Shown here piece after piece: positions 51,467 through 60,089 of a stretch of DNA of 64,000 bases. Location: NCBI GenBank assembly GCA_028066055.1, contig JALCBY010000006.1, positions 112,451-176,450 of the forward strand. Direction: 5' to 3'. Made by a program: the position numbers and the translations under genes. Source of the stretch: Hyphomicrobiaceae bacterium. Lineage in GTDB: Bacteria; Pseudomonadota; Alphaproteobacteria; Rhizobiales; Methyloligellaceae. How positions within the stretch are numbered: the stretch's first letter is position 1; every line of letters begins with the position of its first letter. The notes under the pieces are model-generated. The model did not search any database and had not been told where the DNA came from. It saw nothing but the letters and a program-made list of their open reading frames with translations.

Positions 51467-52033
51467 CTATTCCTTCAGTGTCTTGAGATAAGCGACCACA
51501 TCCTCGACCCTGTCGGCAGAGAGAATGGCGTGATCCTTGCAATCTCCGATTACAGCGTGAAAGTCAGACGCGCTGTGAAACGACGGCATGATGGTATTGA
51601 CGTCGGGAAACGCCTTTTTCGGATTCACGACGATCAAGCGGAGCTCGCCCTCCGTGTAGCGTGAGGCGACACCGTCCAGTGTCGGAGCGATCTTGCCGTG
51701 AAATCCGTATTTCTTAAGGCTGTTGAGATCCGACGGCTTCGCCTTGGCGAGGATCTTTGAGACCTCATGGCACGCAATGCAATTGCCGAGCCGGCGATGC
51801 ACCATCCACTTCAGGCCCGTCTTGGCATCTCCGGGCTTCCCGTTGAGAGGCTTGGCGATCTGAAAATCCAGATTTTCTCCCTTTGAAAGATCGTAACTTG
51901 CGATCTCGGTGGTCTCACCGTCCTTGCATTTGCTTTTCTTTTTCTTTGCTTGTGCAAGTGCGAGCGATGAGCCAGCGGTCATGACGACCGCGATTGCCAA
52001 CCCGGCTCCGATCACTTTTCTTGCTCGTGTCAT
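51467..52033 (-). CDS. soxX: SoxX, monoheme cytochrome c of SoxAX
   Basis: 188 residues, signal peptide ending SLALA, followed by a lysine-rich AKKKKSKCKDG. One heme motif CIACH in RRLGNCIACHEVSK; the distal Met is likely in VNTIMPSFHSA. Partner of SoxA. The region with SRYTEGELRLIVVNPKKAFPD is conserved in SoxX. Longer than the smallest SoxX proteins because of the N-terminal part. 55 bp after soxZ. Confidence 0.94.
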   Translation of the reverse strand: MTRARKVIGAGLAIAVVMTAGSSLALAQAKKKKSKCKDGETTEIASYDLSKGENLDFQIAKPLNGKPGDAKTGLKWMVHRRLGNCIACHEVSKILAKAKPSDLNSLKKYGFHGKIAPTLDGVASRYTEGELRLIVVNPKKAFPDVNTIMPSFHSASDFHAVIGDCKDHAILSADRVEDVVAYLKTLKE

Positions 52034-52088
52034 ATTTCCACCCTTTGACTGATTTCCCCCGGTTCGCTTTGGCAGTCCTCGTTCGGAC

Positions 52089-52418
52089 CTAGTTGACGGT
52101 CAGCGTCTTCTTGGCCGTGTAGGATTTGCCGTCGTCATCCACCCACGTGAATACGAGATCGCCGGTTTTCTCCGCCCTCATGTTGAACTTGATGTACGGA
52201 TTCGCGGATACGGCAGGTTCCACGTCCACCGCAAAGACCTGTTCCCCATCAAAGGTCGCGACGAATTTGTTGATGATCTTGCGCGGGATCGGTTTGCCCG
52301 TCTTCTTGTCCTTGCGCTGCCCTGTTTCCATCTTGTGGGAAATGAGCGTCTTGATCTCGATGACATCGCCTTTCTTGGCGGTCTTCGGGACTTTCACTCT
52401 TGGTTTTGAGCTGGCCAT
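52089..52418 (-). CDS. soxZ: SoxZ, sulfur carrier partner subunit
   Basis: 109 residues with no signal peptide; SoxZ is co-exported with SoxY via the Tat system. Family features are KKGDVIEIKTLISHKMETG and FVATFDGEQVFAVDVEPAVSANPYIKF (outline) ending FTWVDDDGKSYTAKKTL. It forms the SoxYZ heterodimer. 21 bp after soxY. Intact. Confidence 0.96.
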   Translation of the reverse strand: MASSKPRVKVPKTAKKGDVIEIKTLISHKMETGQRKDKKTGKPIPRKIINKFVATFDGEQVFAVDVEPAVSANPYIKFNMRAEKTGDLVFTWVDDDGKSYTAKKTLTVN

Positions 52419-52439
52419 GTCTTATCTCCCCTTATCCGG

Positions 52440-52889
52440 TTAGCCGCCGCATCCGCCGATCGTGACCTTTACCTGGCGTTTGGCCATGTAGAAGGCGCCG
52501 TCGGACATCTCCGCAACGGCGATAACGTTTTGCGTCTGGGCCAGCCGCATCCGCGTGGAGGCTTCGGCAACGCCTGATGCGGGCGAGAAGTGGAATGTGG
52601 CGACGCCCGCGCGCGGATTGGCATCAGCAACCACCACGACACGCTTGACGTAATTGTCCTTCGTCATCGGGCTTTCAACCGAGACAGACAGAGGCACGGT
52701 GTTTCCGTTCTCTGCAATTTCGGGAAGCTCGAGGCTGACCTTTCCTTCCTTTACATCCTTGCCACCGGTGAATTTGCTTATGACCTCTTTGTGGTCATTG
52801 GCGGCAAAAGCCGGCCGAACACCGATTGCGGCGACGGTAAGCGCACACCCGCATATGGAAAGTGCTTGGCGACGTGTGATTTGTTTCAT
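52440..52889 (-). CDS. soxY: SoxY, covalent sulfur carrier subunit
   Basis: 149 residues from ATG 52889 (the frame runs upstream without family similarity). Tat signal TRRQALSICGCALTV. The C-terminus is TIGGCGG, the conserved swinging arm, with Cys147 carrying thiosulfate and its oxidation products. First gene of the minus-strand soxYZXAB operon; upstream lie a perfect FNR-type box and an AT-rich operator-like element. Confidence 0.96.
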   Translation of the reverse strand: MKQITRRQALSICGCALTVAAIGVRPAFAANDHKEVISKFTGGKDVKEGKVSLELPEIAENGNTVPLSVSVESPMTKDNYVKRVVVVADANPRAGVATFHFSPASGVAEASTRMRLAQTQNVIAVAEMSDGAFYMAKRQVKVTIGGCGG

Positions 52890-53172
52890 GTCGATCTTTC
52901 CTGCTCCTCTTCGGTTCCATTCCCGGCTCGCAAGTCTGTAATTCGCGAACCAAAAATCACCATTCAGGGCCCTGCGCACAGCGACAGGCTTCGCCCAATC
53001 AGGAATTTCGGAAAGGTTTGAATGAACCGATCAGGGCAACGGCCATCACAGTCCTGGACGGGTTCCAACTGCCCGATCCTTATCGATCCCGTCGCTCCTC
53101 CCAGAAAGTCCCCGAACCAGTTTGCCAACGATCACGGGCCCTTATTTATTCGTTGTGAGACTAATCCTGCTG

Positions 53173-53186
53173 TTGATTTAAATCAA
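53173..53186. promoter_or_regulatory. Perfect FNR/FixK-type box
   Basis: TTGAT-TTAA-ATCAA, an exact match to the FNR/FixK/Anr consensus TTGAT-N4-ATCAA. About 285 bp upstream of soxY and 165 bp upstream of soxS, touching the operator-like element that follows. It suggests oxygen or redox control of sox genes. Confidence 0.7.
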
Positions 53187-53189
53187 TAT

Positions 53190-53213
53190 ATATATATGAT
53201 TTTTTGAATTCTT
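53190..53213. promoter_or_regulatory. Candidate SoxR-type operator upstream of soxY
   Basis: ATATATAT-gatttttt-GAATTCTT. Only the GATTTTTTGAAT core matches well (identical to the YeeE upstream site); the palindrome itself is weak. Confidence 0.35.
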
Positions 53214-53334
53214 CAGGCTGCGTATATCGAGTTTGCGTCGTCGATATGTTGCGCGGGAAGGCTTCGGTTCAGCGCGGAAATGAGAGCGCAACCGTCATGA
53301 CAAACAGTTGAATTTCAACGCGTTGGGATTGTCT

Positions 53335-53358
53335 ATATATTCAAATTAATGTATATAT
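53335..53358. promoter_or_regulatory. Candidate SoxR-type operator upstream of soxS
   Basis: ATATATTC-aaattaat-GTATATAT, one mismatch from a perfect 8-base-arm palindrome with the N8 spacing. It spans the first possible soxS start codon and would give autoregulation of soxS-soxR-soxV. Confidence 0.6.
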
Positions 53359-53744
53359 CTCAGATGCTTGCAGAACGTAATCGCTCACTGCTCACGTCGG
53401 CAGCCCTTGTCCTGTTTCTGCTCTTCGGCAGCACGTCCGGAGCAAGAACTGCAGAACTCGTCATGTTCGAGCAGCCGCTTTGCGAATGGTGCGAAGTCTG
53501 GGAAGAAGAGGTTGGAGTCGTCTACTCCAAAACGAGCGAGGGTAAAAAACTTCCAATCCGGAAAATCGATATCCATGATACGCGTCCAACTGATCTCGGC
53601 GCGATAAAACCTGTCATCTACACGCCGACCTTTGTACTTATTCATGAGGGATCGGAGGTTGGGCGAATTCTGGGATATCCCGGAGAAGATCATTTTTGGG
53701 GACTACTGAACAGTCTTATGGAGCGCATTCCGGCGGACGGTTAG
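53349..53744 (+). CDS. soxS: SoxS, exported thioredoxin-like protein
   Basis: 131 residues with a signal-like hydrophobic stretch (LLTSAALVLFLLFGSTSG). Redox motif CEWC at residues 45-48 in QPLCEWCEVWEEE, cis-Pro in YTPTFVLIH. Paracoccus SoxS is a periplasmic thioredoxin that affects sulfur oxidation and is encoded with soxR and soxV, as here. ATG 53349 overlaps an operator-like dyad; ATG 53364 is an alternative start, and neither has a ribosome-binding site. 63 bp before soxR. Confidence 0.87.
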   Translation: MYISQMLAERNRSLLTSAALVLFLLFGSTSGARTAELVMFEQPLCEWCEVWEEEVGVVYSKTSEGKKLPIRKIDIHDTRPTDLGAIKPVIYTPTFVLIHEGSEVGRILGYPGEDHFWGLLNSLMERIPADG

Positions 53745-53807
53745 AGCTGCCGTCGTTTGATTGCGCCGCGCCTCCGGGGCCAGGCCGGACAAAAAGGGAA
53801 TCACAAA

Positions 53808-54140
53808 ATGCCGACTGCAAAAAAGGCTATTGAACAAGACAATATGGAAGATATGGGCGAGCATGCGCGTGCCGCTGCCGATCTGCTGAAGGCACTCGCG
53901 CACGAAACGCGCCTCATGATCCTCTGCCTGCTGGTCGAAGGAGAAAAATCAGTCGGTGAACTCGAGCAGCTGATGCTGCTGCGTCAGCCGAGCGTGTCCC
54001 AACAGCTGGCCAGATTGCGGTTCGACGGTCTCGTGCACGCACGGCGCGATGGTCGAACGATCTACTACTCGCTGGGAAGCGAGGAGGCGAAGAAGGTCGT
54101 GACATTGCTCTATGATCTGTATTGCAAGGACAAGGCGTGA
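53808..54140 (+). CDS. soxR: SoxR, ArsR-family persulfide-responsive repressor
   Basis: 110 residues from ATG 53808 after AAAAAGGGA. Winged helix regulator: KALAHETRLMILCLLVEGEKSV, recognition helix RQPSVSQQLARLR, wing RRDGRTIYYSL. Cys40 (MILCLL) and Cys106 (LYCKDK) match the cysteine pair that forms a tetrasulfide bridge in SqrR/BigR/SoxR when reactive sulfur is present, releasing DNA. Seven AT-rich dyads in this window fit such a repressor. It lies in soxS-soxR-soxV as in Paracoccus-type clusters. Confidence 0.93.
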   Translation: MPTAKKAIEQDNMEDMGEHARAAADLLKALAHETRLMILCLLVEGEKSVGELEQLMLLRQPSVSQQLARLRFDGLVHARRDGRTIYYSLGSEEAKKVVTLLYDLYCKDKA

Positions 54141-54189
54141 CCGCTCTCACCGGTCATAGGAGGCAGAACCGCACAAGGCTTCACGGGTG

Positions 54190-54924
54190 ATGGAAGTCAC
54201 CTACATCGGCGCGTTGGTTGCGGGTGTAATCAGTTTCCTTTCGCCGTGCGTCCTGCCTCTTGTCCCGCCCTATTTGTGTTTTCTCGGCGGAACCACTTTC
54301 GATCAGCTTTCCGGTGAAGGCGACGTTCCGCCCGATGTGTACCGTCAGGTGGTTTTCGCTGCCATTGCCTTTGTTCTCGGCTTCACCACCGTCTTCGTCA
54401 TGTTGGGCGCAACCGCGACGGCTGCCGGTCAACTGATTGCCAGCAACATTGATCTCCTGTCGAAAATAGCCGGCGGCGCCATCATACTTGTGGGCCTCCA
54501 CTTTCTGGGAATCCTCAAGATTCCATTCCTGTATCGCGAGTTCCGCAGTCACTCCATGTCCGCACCAGCCGGACTGATCGGCGCCTACCTCGTCGGCCTG
54601 GCATTCGCATTCGGTTGGACGCCGTGCATCGGTCCGGTGCTGGCCGCCATCCTCATGGTTGCGGCGACGGAGGATGCGGTCACCCAGGGCATCAGTCTGT
54701 TGTTCATCTACTCCATGGGGCTTGGCATTCCATTCATCCTGGCAGCACTTGCCTTCGGTCCGTTCATGGGATTCCTCACGCGTTTCCGCAAGCATCTCGG
54801 CCGGGTCGAAAAAGTGATGGGCGGTCTGTTGGTTCTGACCGGCCTGATGTTCATTACCGGCTCCATGAACACAATCGCCTTCTGGATCCTGGAAACGTTT
54901 CCGAGCCTTGGGACGATTGGATGA
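54190..54924 (+). CDS. soxV: SoxV/CcdA thiol-disulfide membrane transporter
   Basis: 244 residues from ATG 54190 (GTG 54187 adjoins). Six hydrophobic helices; the reductant-carrying cysteines lie in SFLSPCVLPLVPPYLCFLGG and GWTPCIGPVLAAI. SoxV passes electrons from cytoplasmic thioredoxin to periplasmic SoxW/SoxS and SoxY. A general CcdA for cytochrome c maturation is the alternative, but linkage to soxS-soxR argues for SoxV. Last gene of the soxSRV group. Confidence 0.92.
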   Translation: MEVTYIGALVAGVISFLSPCVLPLVPPYLCFLGGTTFDQLSGEGDVPPDVYRQVVFAAIAFVLGFTTVFVMLGATATAAGQLIASNIDLLSKIAGGAIILVGLHFLGILKIPFLYREFRSHSMSAPAGLIGAYLVGLAFAFGWTPCIGPVLAAILMVAATEDAVTQGISLLFIYSMGLGIPFILAALAFGPFMGFLTRFRKHLGRVEKVMGGLLVLTGLMFITGSMNTIAFWILETFPSLGTIG

Positions 54925-54969
54925 CCCCGGCGTGTTGTTGATGACCGCGTAAGCGAAGTTCGGTGTCAG

Positions 54970-56523
54970 ATGTTCATCTCAACCGGTGAAGGCTCCAAAT
55001 CCAAGGCAAGTCGCGGGCAATTGGCTCTTCTCGTCTCGGCGGTCGCTTTGAACGCCGCCGGCGCCATGATCGTCGAAATCGTTGCAGGGCGCGTGTTGGC
55101 ACCTTACTTCGGCATGTCGCTCTACACATGGACCACGGTGATCGGGGTGGTCCTTGCCGGCCTTGCGTTGGGGCACTGGCTCGGCGGCGTGCTCGCCGAC
55201 AAATGGGCGGCAAGATCTCCGCTCATGATCGGCATGGCCTTTTGGGCGGGGGCGGTCACAACCCTGCTCATATTGCCCATCATCTCCGCGGTCGCAGGTG
55301 CATTGTCCACTCATACCGCTCCCGTTGCGGTGTCAATCGTGGTTGCCGGAAGTGCTGCCTTCCTTTTGCCCAGCCTGACCGCCGGCCTCGTTCAACCGCT
55401 GGCGACCACATTCGCGCTTCATCTGAAGGGACACACGAGCGGGCGCTTGATCGGGAAGATGTTCGCGGCCGGTGCCGTCGGCAGCATTCTCGGCACATTC
55501 CTCGCGGGGTTTGTCTTGATTTCCTATCTCGGTTCCGCCGGCACCATCTGGCTTGTCGTCGGCCTCAATGCACTGCTCGGCGCACTGTTCATTCCCCGAA
55601 TTGCCGCCCTGATATTCGGTGCAACATCCGCCTGTCTCGCAGCCGCAATTGCCTTTGCGCAGATGTCGATTCCGGGCTTTCGCACCCCCTGCCATCAGGA
55701 GACCCAGTATTATTGCATCCAGATCGATGCGGCGGATCACCTTAGCGGCCGTCCCGCCACCCTCATGGCGCTCGATCATCTCGTACACAGCGTCAACGAC
55801 AAGGACGATCCGGAATATCTGTTCAGCCCGTATCTGCAACTCGTCGACGAATTCGCCCGCCGAAAGTTTCGATCCGAGCCGATTTCGGCCTTCTTCATCG
55901 GTGGTGGCGGATACACGTTGCCCCGCGCCTGGGCCACCCGGAACCCGGATAACAGGCTTACCGTCGCCGAGGTAGATCCGACCGTCACGGAACTCGCCCG
56001 CGCACGCATGGGGTTTGAGCCTGGCCCGAACATCCATATCAAGGCTCGAGATGCGCGACTGGCCCTTGCCCAGGAACATCCGGACACACAATTTGATGTT
56101 ATCTTCGGCGACGCGTTCCACGATATCGCGATTCCGGCACATCTCGTCTCGGATGAATTCAATGGGCTCGTCCGGTCCCGGCTGTCATCGAACGGGTTCT
56201 ATGTGCTGAACGTCGTCGATGACCCGCGTCAGCCCCGCCTTCTCGCCAGCATTGTCCGCACTCTACAAAGACGCTTCGAGGCGACAGAAGTCTGGGTCTC
56301 TCCGCGAGATATTCTGGGGGCATCCCGCGCGACCTTCATCGTTTACGCATCGGCGCGAGCAACGGGTTCAGGCGATACCATTCACGCCAGCTACGGTCCG
56401 CCGCGCCTGTGGCAGAGGGTCAGCGTGCCGAGCCTTGGCATCGAGGGCCTCGGCATTATCCTCACCGATGATTTCGCACCAGTCGACCGCCTGCTCGCAA
56501 CACTCTGGCTGCACGGCGAGTAA
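54970..56523 (+). CDS. Membrane-fused spermidine synthase-like protein
   Basis: 517 residues. The first 230 residues hold about seven hydrophobic helices (start LALLVSAVALNAAGAMIVEIVAGRVLAPYFG, in outline). The C-terminal half is a spermidine synthase-like Rossmann domain (AFFIGGGGYTLPRAW, LTVAEVDPTVTELAR, DVIFGDAFHD). The catalytic Asp region FGDAF is present, but membrane-fused members often have no proven aminopropyltransferase activity. It starts 45 bp after soxV; a link to sulfur oxidation is not evident. Product unknown. Confidence 0.85.
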   Translation: MFISTGEGSKSKASRGQLALLVSAVALNAAGAMIVEIVAGRVLAPYFGMSLYTWTTVIGVVLAGLALGHWLGGVLADKWAARSPLMIGMAFWAGAVTTLLILPIISAVAGALSTHTAPVAVSIVVAGSAAFLLPSLTAGLVQPLATTFALHLKGHTSGRLIGKMFAAGAVGSILGTFLAGFVLISYLGSAGTIWLVVGLNALLGALFIPRIAALIFGATSACLAAAIAFAQMSIPGFRTPCHQETQYYCIQIDAADHLSGRPATLMALDHLVHSVNDKDDPEYLFSPYLQLVDEFARRKFRSEPISAFFIGGGGYTLPRAWATRNPDNRLTVAEVDPTVTELARARMGFEPGPNIHIKARDARLALAQEHPDTQFDVIFGDAFHDIAIPAHLVSDEFNGLVRSRLSSNGFYVLNVVDDPRQPRLLASIVRTLQRRFEATEVWVSPRDILGASRATFIVYASARATGSGDTIHASYGPPRLWQRVSVPSLGIEGLGIILTDDFAPVDRLLATLWLHGE

Positions 56524-56675
56524 CGCTCGCTTTCGGGAAGGTCGACGAACAGACTCTCTCTCCGCTGATTTTCGTACCGCGTTTTAACTATTCGTCACTG
56601 GAGCTCGATCCGGCAACGGGTTAGTCTCGCGGAGTGCGCGCCATCAAAGGCCGCTATCCGAATCAGAGTAACCTC

Positions 56676-57881
56676 ATGGACGATCATTACGAGCACGGGC
56701 CCTTGTCGGGTTACAGGGTCGTCGAGCTCGGCTCGATGGTTGCCGGCCCGTTCTGCGGCCGGTTGCTGGCCGATTTCGGCGCCGAGGTCATCAAGATCGA
56801 ACCGGTCGATGGCGATCCGATCCGGTTCATGGGCAGCCGCCATCGGGACAAATCGCTCTATGCCGCCAGTATCATGCGGAACAAGAAGCTCCTGGCGCTC
56901 GATATCCGCACGCCACGCGGCCAGGAGGTCGTCAAGCGCCTGGTCGCAAACTCCGATTTTGTTCTGGAGAATTTCCGTCCCGGCACGCTGGAAAAATGGG
57001 GTCTGGGGTACAAAGACCTCAAGGCAGTCCAGCCGCGGATCATTCTGATCCGTATCAGCGGTTTCGGCCAGACTGGTCCCTACCGTGAACGGCCCGGCTA
57101 CGGACCGATCGGCGAAGCCATCAGCGGCCTTCGGGAAATCACCGGCGATCCCGATCGGCCTCCTCCGCGCATGGCGGTCTCCCTCACGGATTACATCAGC
57201 GGCCTTTATGGCGCATTCGGAGCGGTCATGGCAGCGCTCGCACGAGAGAAGACCGGGGAAGGTCAGGTGATAGACACGTCTCTCTATGAAGCCGGATTTA
57301 GCTTCATGGAGCCCCATATTCCCGCCTACGCGGCGTTGGGCGTCATCGCAAAACGAGCCGGATCAAGACTGCCGAACACGACCCCGAACAATCTGTATCC
57401 GGCGCGTGACGGCTATATTCATATCGCCGCGGTCAGCCAGCCGATTTTCCGCCGGTTCGCCGAACTCATGGAACGCCCCGAACTCGCCGACGACCCGCGT
57501 TTTGCAACGCCGCTCGCACGCAACGAGCATGTCGAGGAGCTTGAAGATATCATAAGCGCGTGGACGTCGCGGCACGACCTGCGAGACCTGGAATGCATGC
57601 TCATCGAGGCCCATGTACCCGCTGCGCGCATCTACACGGTCAAGGATATTTTCGACGATCCGCATTTTGCGGAGCGCGACATGCTTCTCGAACTCCCTGA
57701 GCCCGATCTGGATACCGTCACGGTGACCGGCATCATCCCCAAACTCGGAGACACGCCGGGTAAGGTGCGCTGGCTTGGTCGCGATGTGGGAGCCGACACA
57801 CACGAAATTCTCCGCGAGATTGCCGGATTTGACGATCAGGAAATCGGACAGTTTTTGAAAGACAAAATCGTCCGCTGTTAA
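56676..57881 (+). CDS. CaiB/BaiF family CoA-transferase
   Basis: 401 residues from ATG 56676 (GTG 56634 in frame). Class III CoA-transferase that moves CoA between carboxylic acids. Signatures: GYRVVELGSMVAGPFCGRLLADFGAEVIKIE (outline), ISGFGQTGPYRERPGY, and Asp172 in SLTDYISGLYGAFGAVMAAL, which fits the catalytic aspartate. HVPAARIYTVKDIFDDPHF near the end is typical. The substrate is not deducible; no acyl-CoA dehydrogenase lies next to it. The stop codon overlaps the frame of the following gene region, and the two may be cotranscribed. Confidence 0.9.
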   Translation: MDDHYEHGPLSGYRVVELGSMVAGPFCGRLLADFGAEVIKIEPVDGDPIRFMGSRHRDKSLYAASIMRNKKLLALDIRTPRGQEVVKRLVANSDFVLENFRPGTLEKWGLGYKDLKAVQPRIILIRISGFGQTGPYRERPGYGPIGEAISGLREITGDPDRPPPRMAVSLTDYISGLYGAFGAVMAALAREKTGEGQVIDTSLYEAGFSFMEPHIPAYAALGVIAKRAGSRLPNTTPNNLYPARDGYIHIAAVSQPIFRRFAELMERPELADDPRFATPLARNEHVEELEDIISAWTSRHDLRDLECMLIEAHVPAARIYTVKDIFDDPHFAERDMLLELPEPDLDTVTVTGIIPKLGDTPGKVRWLGRDVGADTHEILREIAGFDDQEIGQFLKDKIVRC

Positions 57882-57928
57882 TGTCAGGAATGCCGACGAT
57901 CCGCAGACCTGAGAGGATGGAAAAGATA

Positions 57929-59335
57929 ATGTACCGGAAGAGGTTTGTGTTTTGCTGTTGCGCCGCCAAAATTCTCCTGAGTGCAGCGACCGTGGGCGCG
58001 GCATGGGCAGGCGATTTCAAGGAAGCGCGCAAAAGGGCGCCAGAACTGGGTACAACCATATTTCACAGGGTCTGGCCGGAGACCGCATTTCCATTGAAAT
58101 GGCATCTGCACAAGGACGGCGTGGTCAGCAACGATAAGAAGGGTCCGAAAACCCGGCCCGTGACGAACGAAGAGGCGCGCATCGCCCTTGAAGCCGGCTT
58201 CCAGAAGTGGGCGGATGTGGAAACCGCAAACATAAGCGTCGAGTATGCCGGCGAAACAGAGACCGCCAAGGCTGCCTGCGATCTGGAAAACATCGTGACC
58301 TGGTCGGATACCGACTCCTTCACCGAAAGAGATCAAAGGATCGCTCGCGGACTGACGTCCTTCTATGCCGGTCCCGACATCACGCTCGACGACAACAATC
58401 GAAAGCGCGTGCCCTGCAGCGCAGGCGAGTCTCGCGCTGGCTTGGTTGAAAAAATCGATCTGCCGAAAGACCGATTCCCGAACGGCATGCTTCTCCGGAC
58501 GGGCACAATTCTCGACATGGATCTGGTATGGAATGCCCGCGTCTTCGACTTTGTCACGACATTTACCAAAGAGCCTCGGGAAGGTGTGCTCGACATTCAG
58601 GCACTGGCGACACACGAGTTCGGTCACATGCTGGGCCTCACCCATACAAGCCTGAAGATCAGCCTTGATCCTCATGGGGTAAACACGCCGACAATGACGG
58701 TCAATCCCGTCGATCCGCGATCTCCGGACCGCAGGTTCCAGTTGAACATGCGCTCGCTCGGTCTCGACGACATCGCTGCCGCAGGCCGTGCTTACCCCGG
58801 CGATGGCTTCTTTCCGGGAGGAAGAGAGCCTTTCCGGACCGGCGCGATCAAGGGGCATATCAAAACGATCTCCGGCAACGGCGTGGAGGGTGTCCGGGTC
58901 TGGCTGTACGATGCCAATGAAGGTCTCGTCGACATCACTTCCGGTCGCGGACAGTATGATGAGGAGCGCGTGTTCGTCCCGCTCTATGAGACCTTCACCG
59001 CGACAGGCGCAGATGCCGGAGGCCTGGCGGCCGGTGACTACATCTTCAAGGGTATCCCGCCCGGACGCTACTTCGTGTGCGTGCAGCCCTGGGCCAACAG
59101 CAGCCGCCCCGAGGATCAGGACATCGTGCAACCTTCAGAAGGAGCGTATAACTGGACGGTCTTTCGCCAGTCGGGCGATAATTTCGTCAAATTCAGAACG
59201 AAATGCCACGAAGACGTCAGGACGGGTGGGTTCAAGCCCCCGAGATTCTTCGGCAAGACAGACCGGATGCAACCCGTCAAAGTTGCCAGCGGCAAGACGA
59301 CGGACAATGTGAACATTTCCGTTAAGCCGCGCTGA
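57929..59335 (+). CDS. Secreted matrixin-like zinc metalloprotease
   Basis: 468 residues from ATG 57929 (ribosome site GGAAAAG) with a signal peptide ending GAAWA. Zinc motif HEFGHMLGLTH at residues 229-239: three His and the catalytic Glu230, the metzincin pattern. Upstream is RVWPETAFPLKWHLHKD, and a Met-turn may lie in PTMTVNP. After residue 300 a CNA-B/carboxypeptidase-regulatory-like beta domain appears (IKGHIKTISGNGVEGVRVWLYDA). A periplasmic or extracellular protease is likely; no dedicated secretion genes are nearby. Target unknown. Confidence 0.85.
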   Translation: MYRKRFVFCCCAAKILLSAATVGAAWAGDFKEARKRAPELGTTIFHRVWPETAFPLKWHLHKDGVVSNDKKGPKTRPVTNEEARIALEAGFQKWADVETANISVEYAGETETAKAACDLENIVTWSDTDSFTERDQRIARGLTSFYAGPDITLDDNNRKRVPCSAGESRAGLVEKIDLPKDRFPNGMLLRTGTILDMDLVWNARVFDFVTTFTKEPREGVLDIQALATHEFGHMLGLTHTSLKISLDPHGVNTPTMTVNPVDPRSPDRRFQLNMRSLGLDDIAAAGRAYPGDGFFPGGREPFRTGAIKGHIKTISGNGVEGVRVWLYDANEGLVDITSGRGQYDEERVFVPLYETFTATGADAGGLAAGDYIFKGIPPGRYFVCVQPWANSSRPEDQDIVQPSEGAYNWTVFRQSGDNFVKFRTKCHEDVRTGGFKPPRFFGKTDRMQPVKVASGKTTDNVNISVKPR

Positions 59336-59459
59336 CGGACAAGTTCCCCCACGGCGCATTTCACGGCACCGGCTTGGATGCTGCCCCATGTCGGCCCCAG
59401 GTGCCCTCGCGCACTGACAGGCGCTGTTTCCGAGAAGCAGAAATCCGACGGGCGGAAAC

Positions 59460-60026
59460 TCAGCTGATTTTCTTGACCTTGTTCGTCTTGACCTTGCCCT
59501 TGCCGTCACGCGCCGTAATCGACACCTTTGCCCATTCGCTCCAGATTCTCCCCGGTTTCCGGTTCTTCGGCGTGGGTGTGACGAACAACAAGGTCACCTG
59601 TTGCGGGCTCTCCAGAGTGATGATCTGTACATCGTCGTGGCCGACGAGCCAGTAACAGTCCATCGGTATTGGTTTTTTTCTCGGCCCGTTTTTGATGGAT
59701 GCGTCGATAGCCGTGATCAAACCGGTGGCGAATGTCTCTGCGATGGGTTGTGCGTCTTCCCACCATCCCTTGTCCTCGTCGAACCAGTATTTTTTCAGGT
59801 AGTTCGACGCCAGCTTGATCTTTTCCTTTTTCATGCCGGCAGGCTTGAACAGGTGCTCCTCGAAAACCTGCTCGAGCTCCGTGAAGTCCTTTGACCGGCG
59901 GGCGAAGACCGCGTCACGAAGTTTCTTCAGTTTGGAGGCTCCGCCTTGTGCCCTCGACAGCACGTCCAAACAATGCGTCACCGGGCCTTTCGCCACCGAA
60001 TCCTTGGGTCCTATCGCAGCCATCAT
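59460..60026 (-). CDS. Hypothetical protein, 188 residues
   Basis: No recognised family. 188 residues, no signal peptide or membrane helix, one Cys near the N-terminus (THCLDVL) and one in PMDCYWLVGHDDVQ. A helical N-terminal half (LKKLRDAVFARRSKDFTELEQVFEEHL) precedes a beta-rich C-terminal half (VQIITLESPQQVTLLFVTPTPKNR), ending in a lysine-rich tail. It is convergent with the metalloprotease gene and downstream of the cyclase gene on the same strand, 63 bases away, so it may share the cyclase transcript. Function not assignable. Confidence 0.75.
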   Translation of the reverse strand: MMAAIGPKDSVAKGPVTHCLDVLSRAQGGASKLKKLRDAVFARRSKDFTELEQVFEEHLFKPAGMKKEKIKLASNYLKKYWFDEDKGWWEDAQPIAETFATGLITAIDASIKNGPRKKPIPMDCYWLVGHDDVQIITLESPQQVTLLFVTPTPKNRKPGRIWSEWAKVSITARDGKGKVKTNKVKKIS

Positions 60027-60089
60027 TCCTCCCCTATTTCACGAAACGCCGTATGTACGGCTGAACAAATTCTGGATCTAATTCGTTTT

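Larger units (their letters stand above)
52890..53348. other. Divergent promoter region soxY-soxS
   Basis: About 460 bases without a gene between the soxYZXAB and soxSRV operons. The outer parts have ordinary base composition and nothing recognisable; 53173-53213 and 53335-53358 are AT-rich and carry an FNR-type box and two candidate SoxR operators, described separately. Confidence 0.75.
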
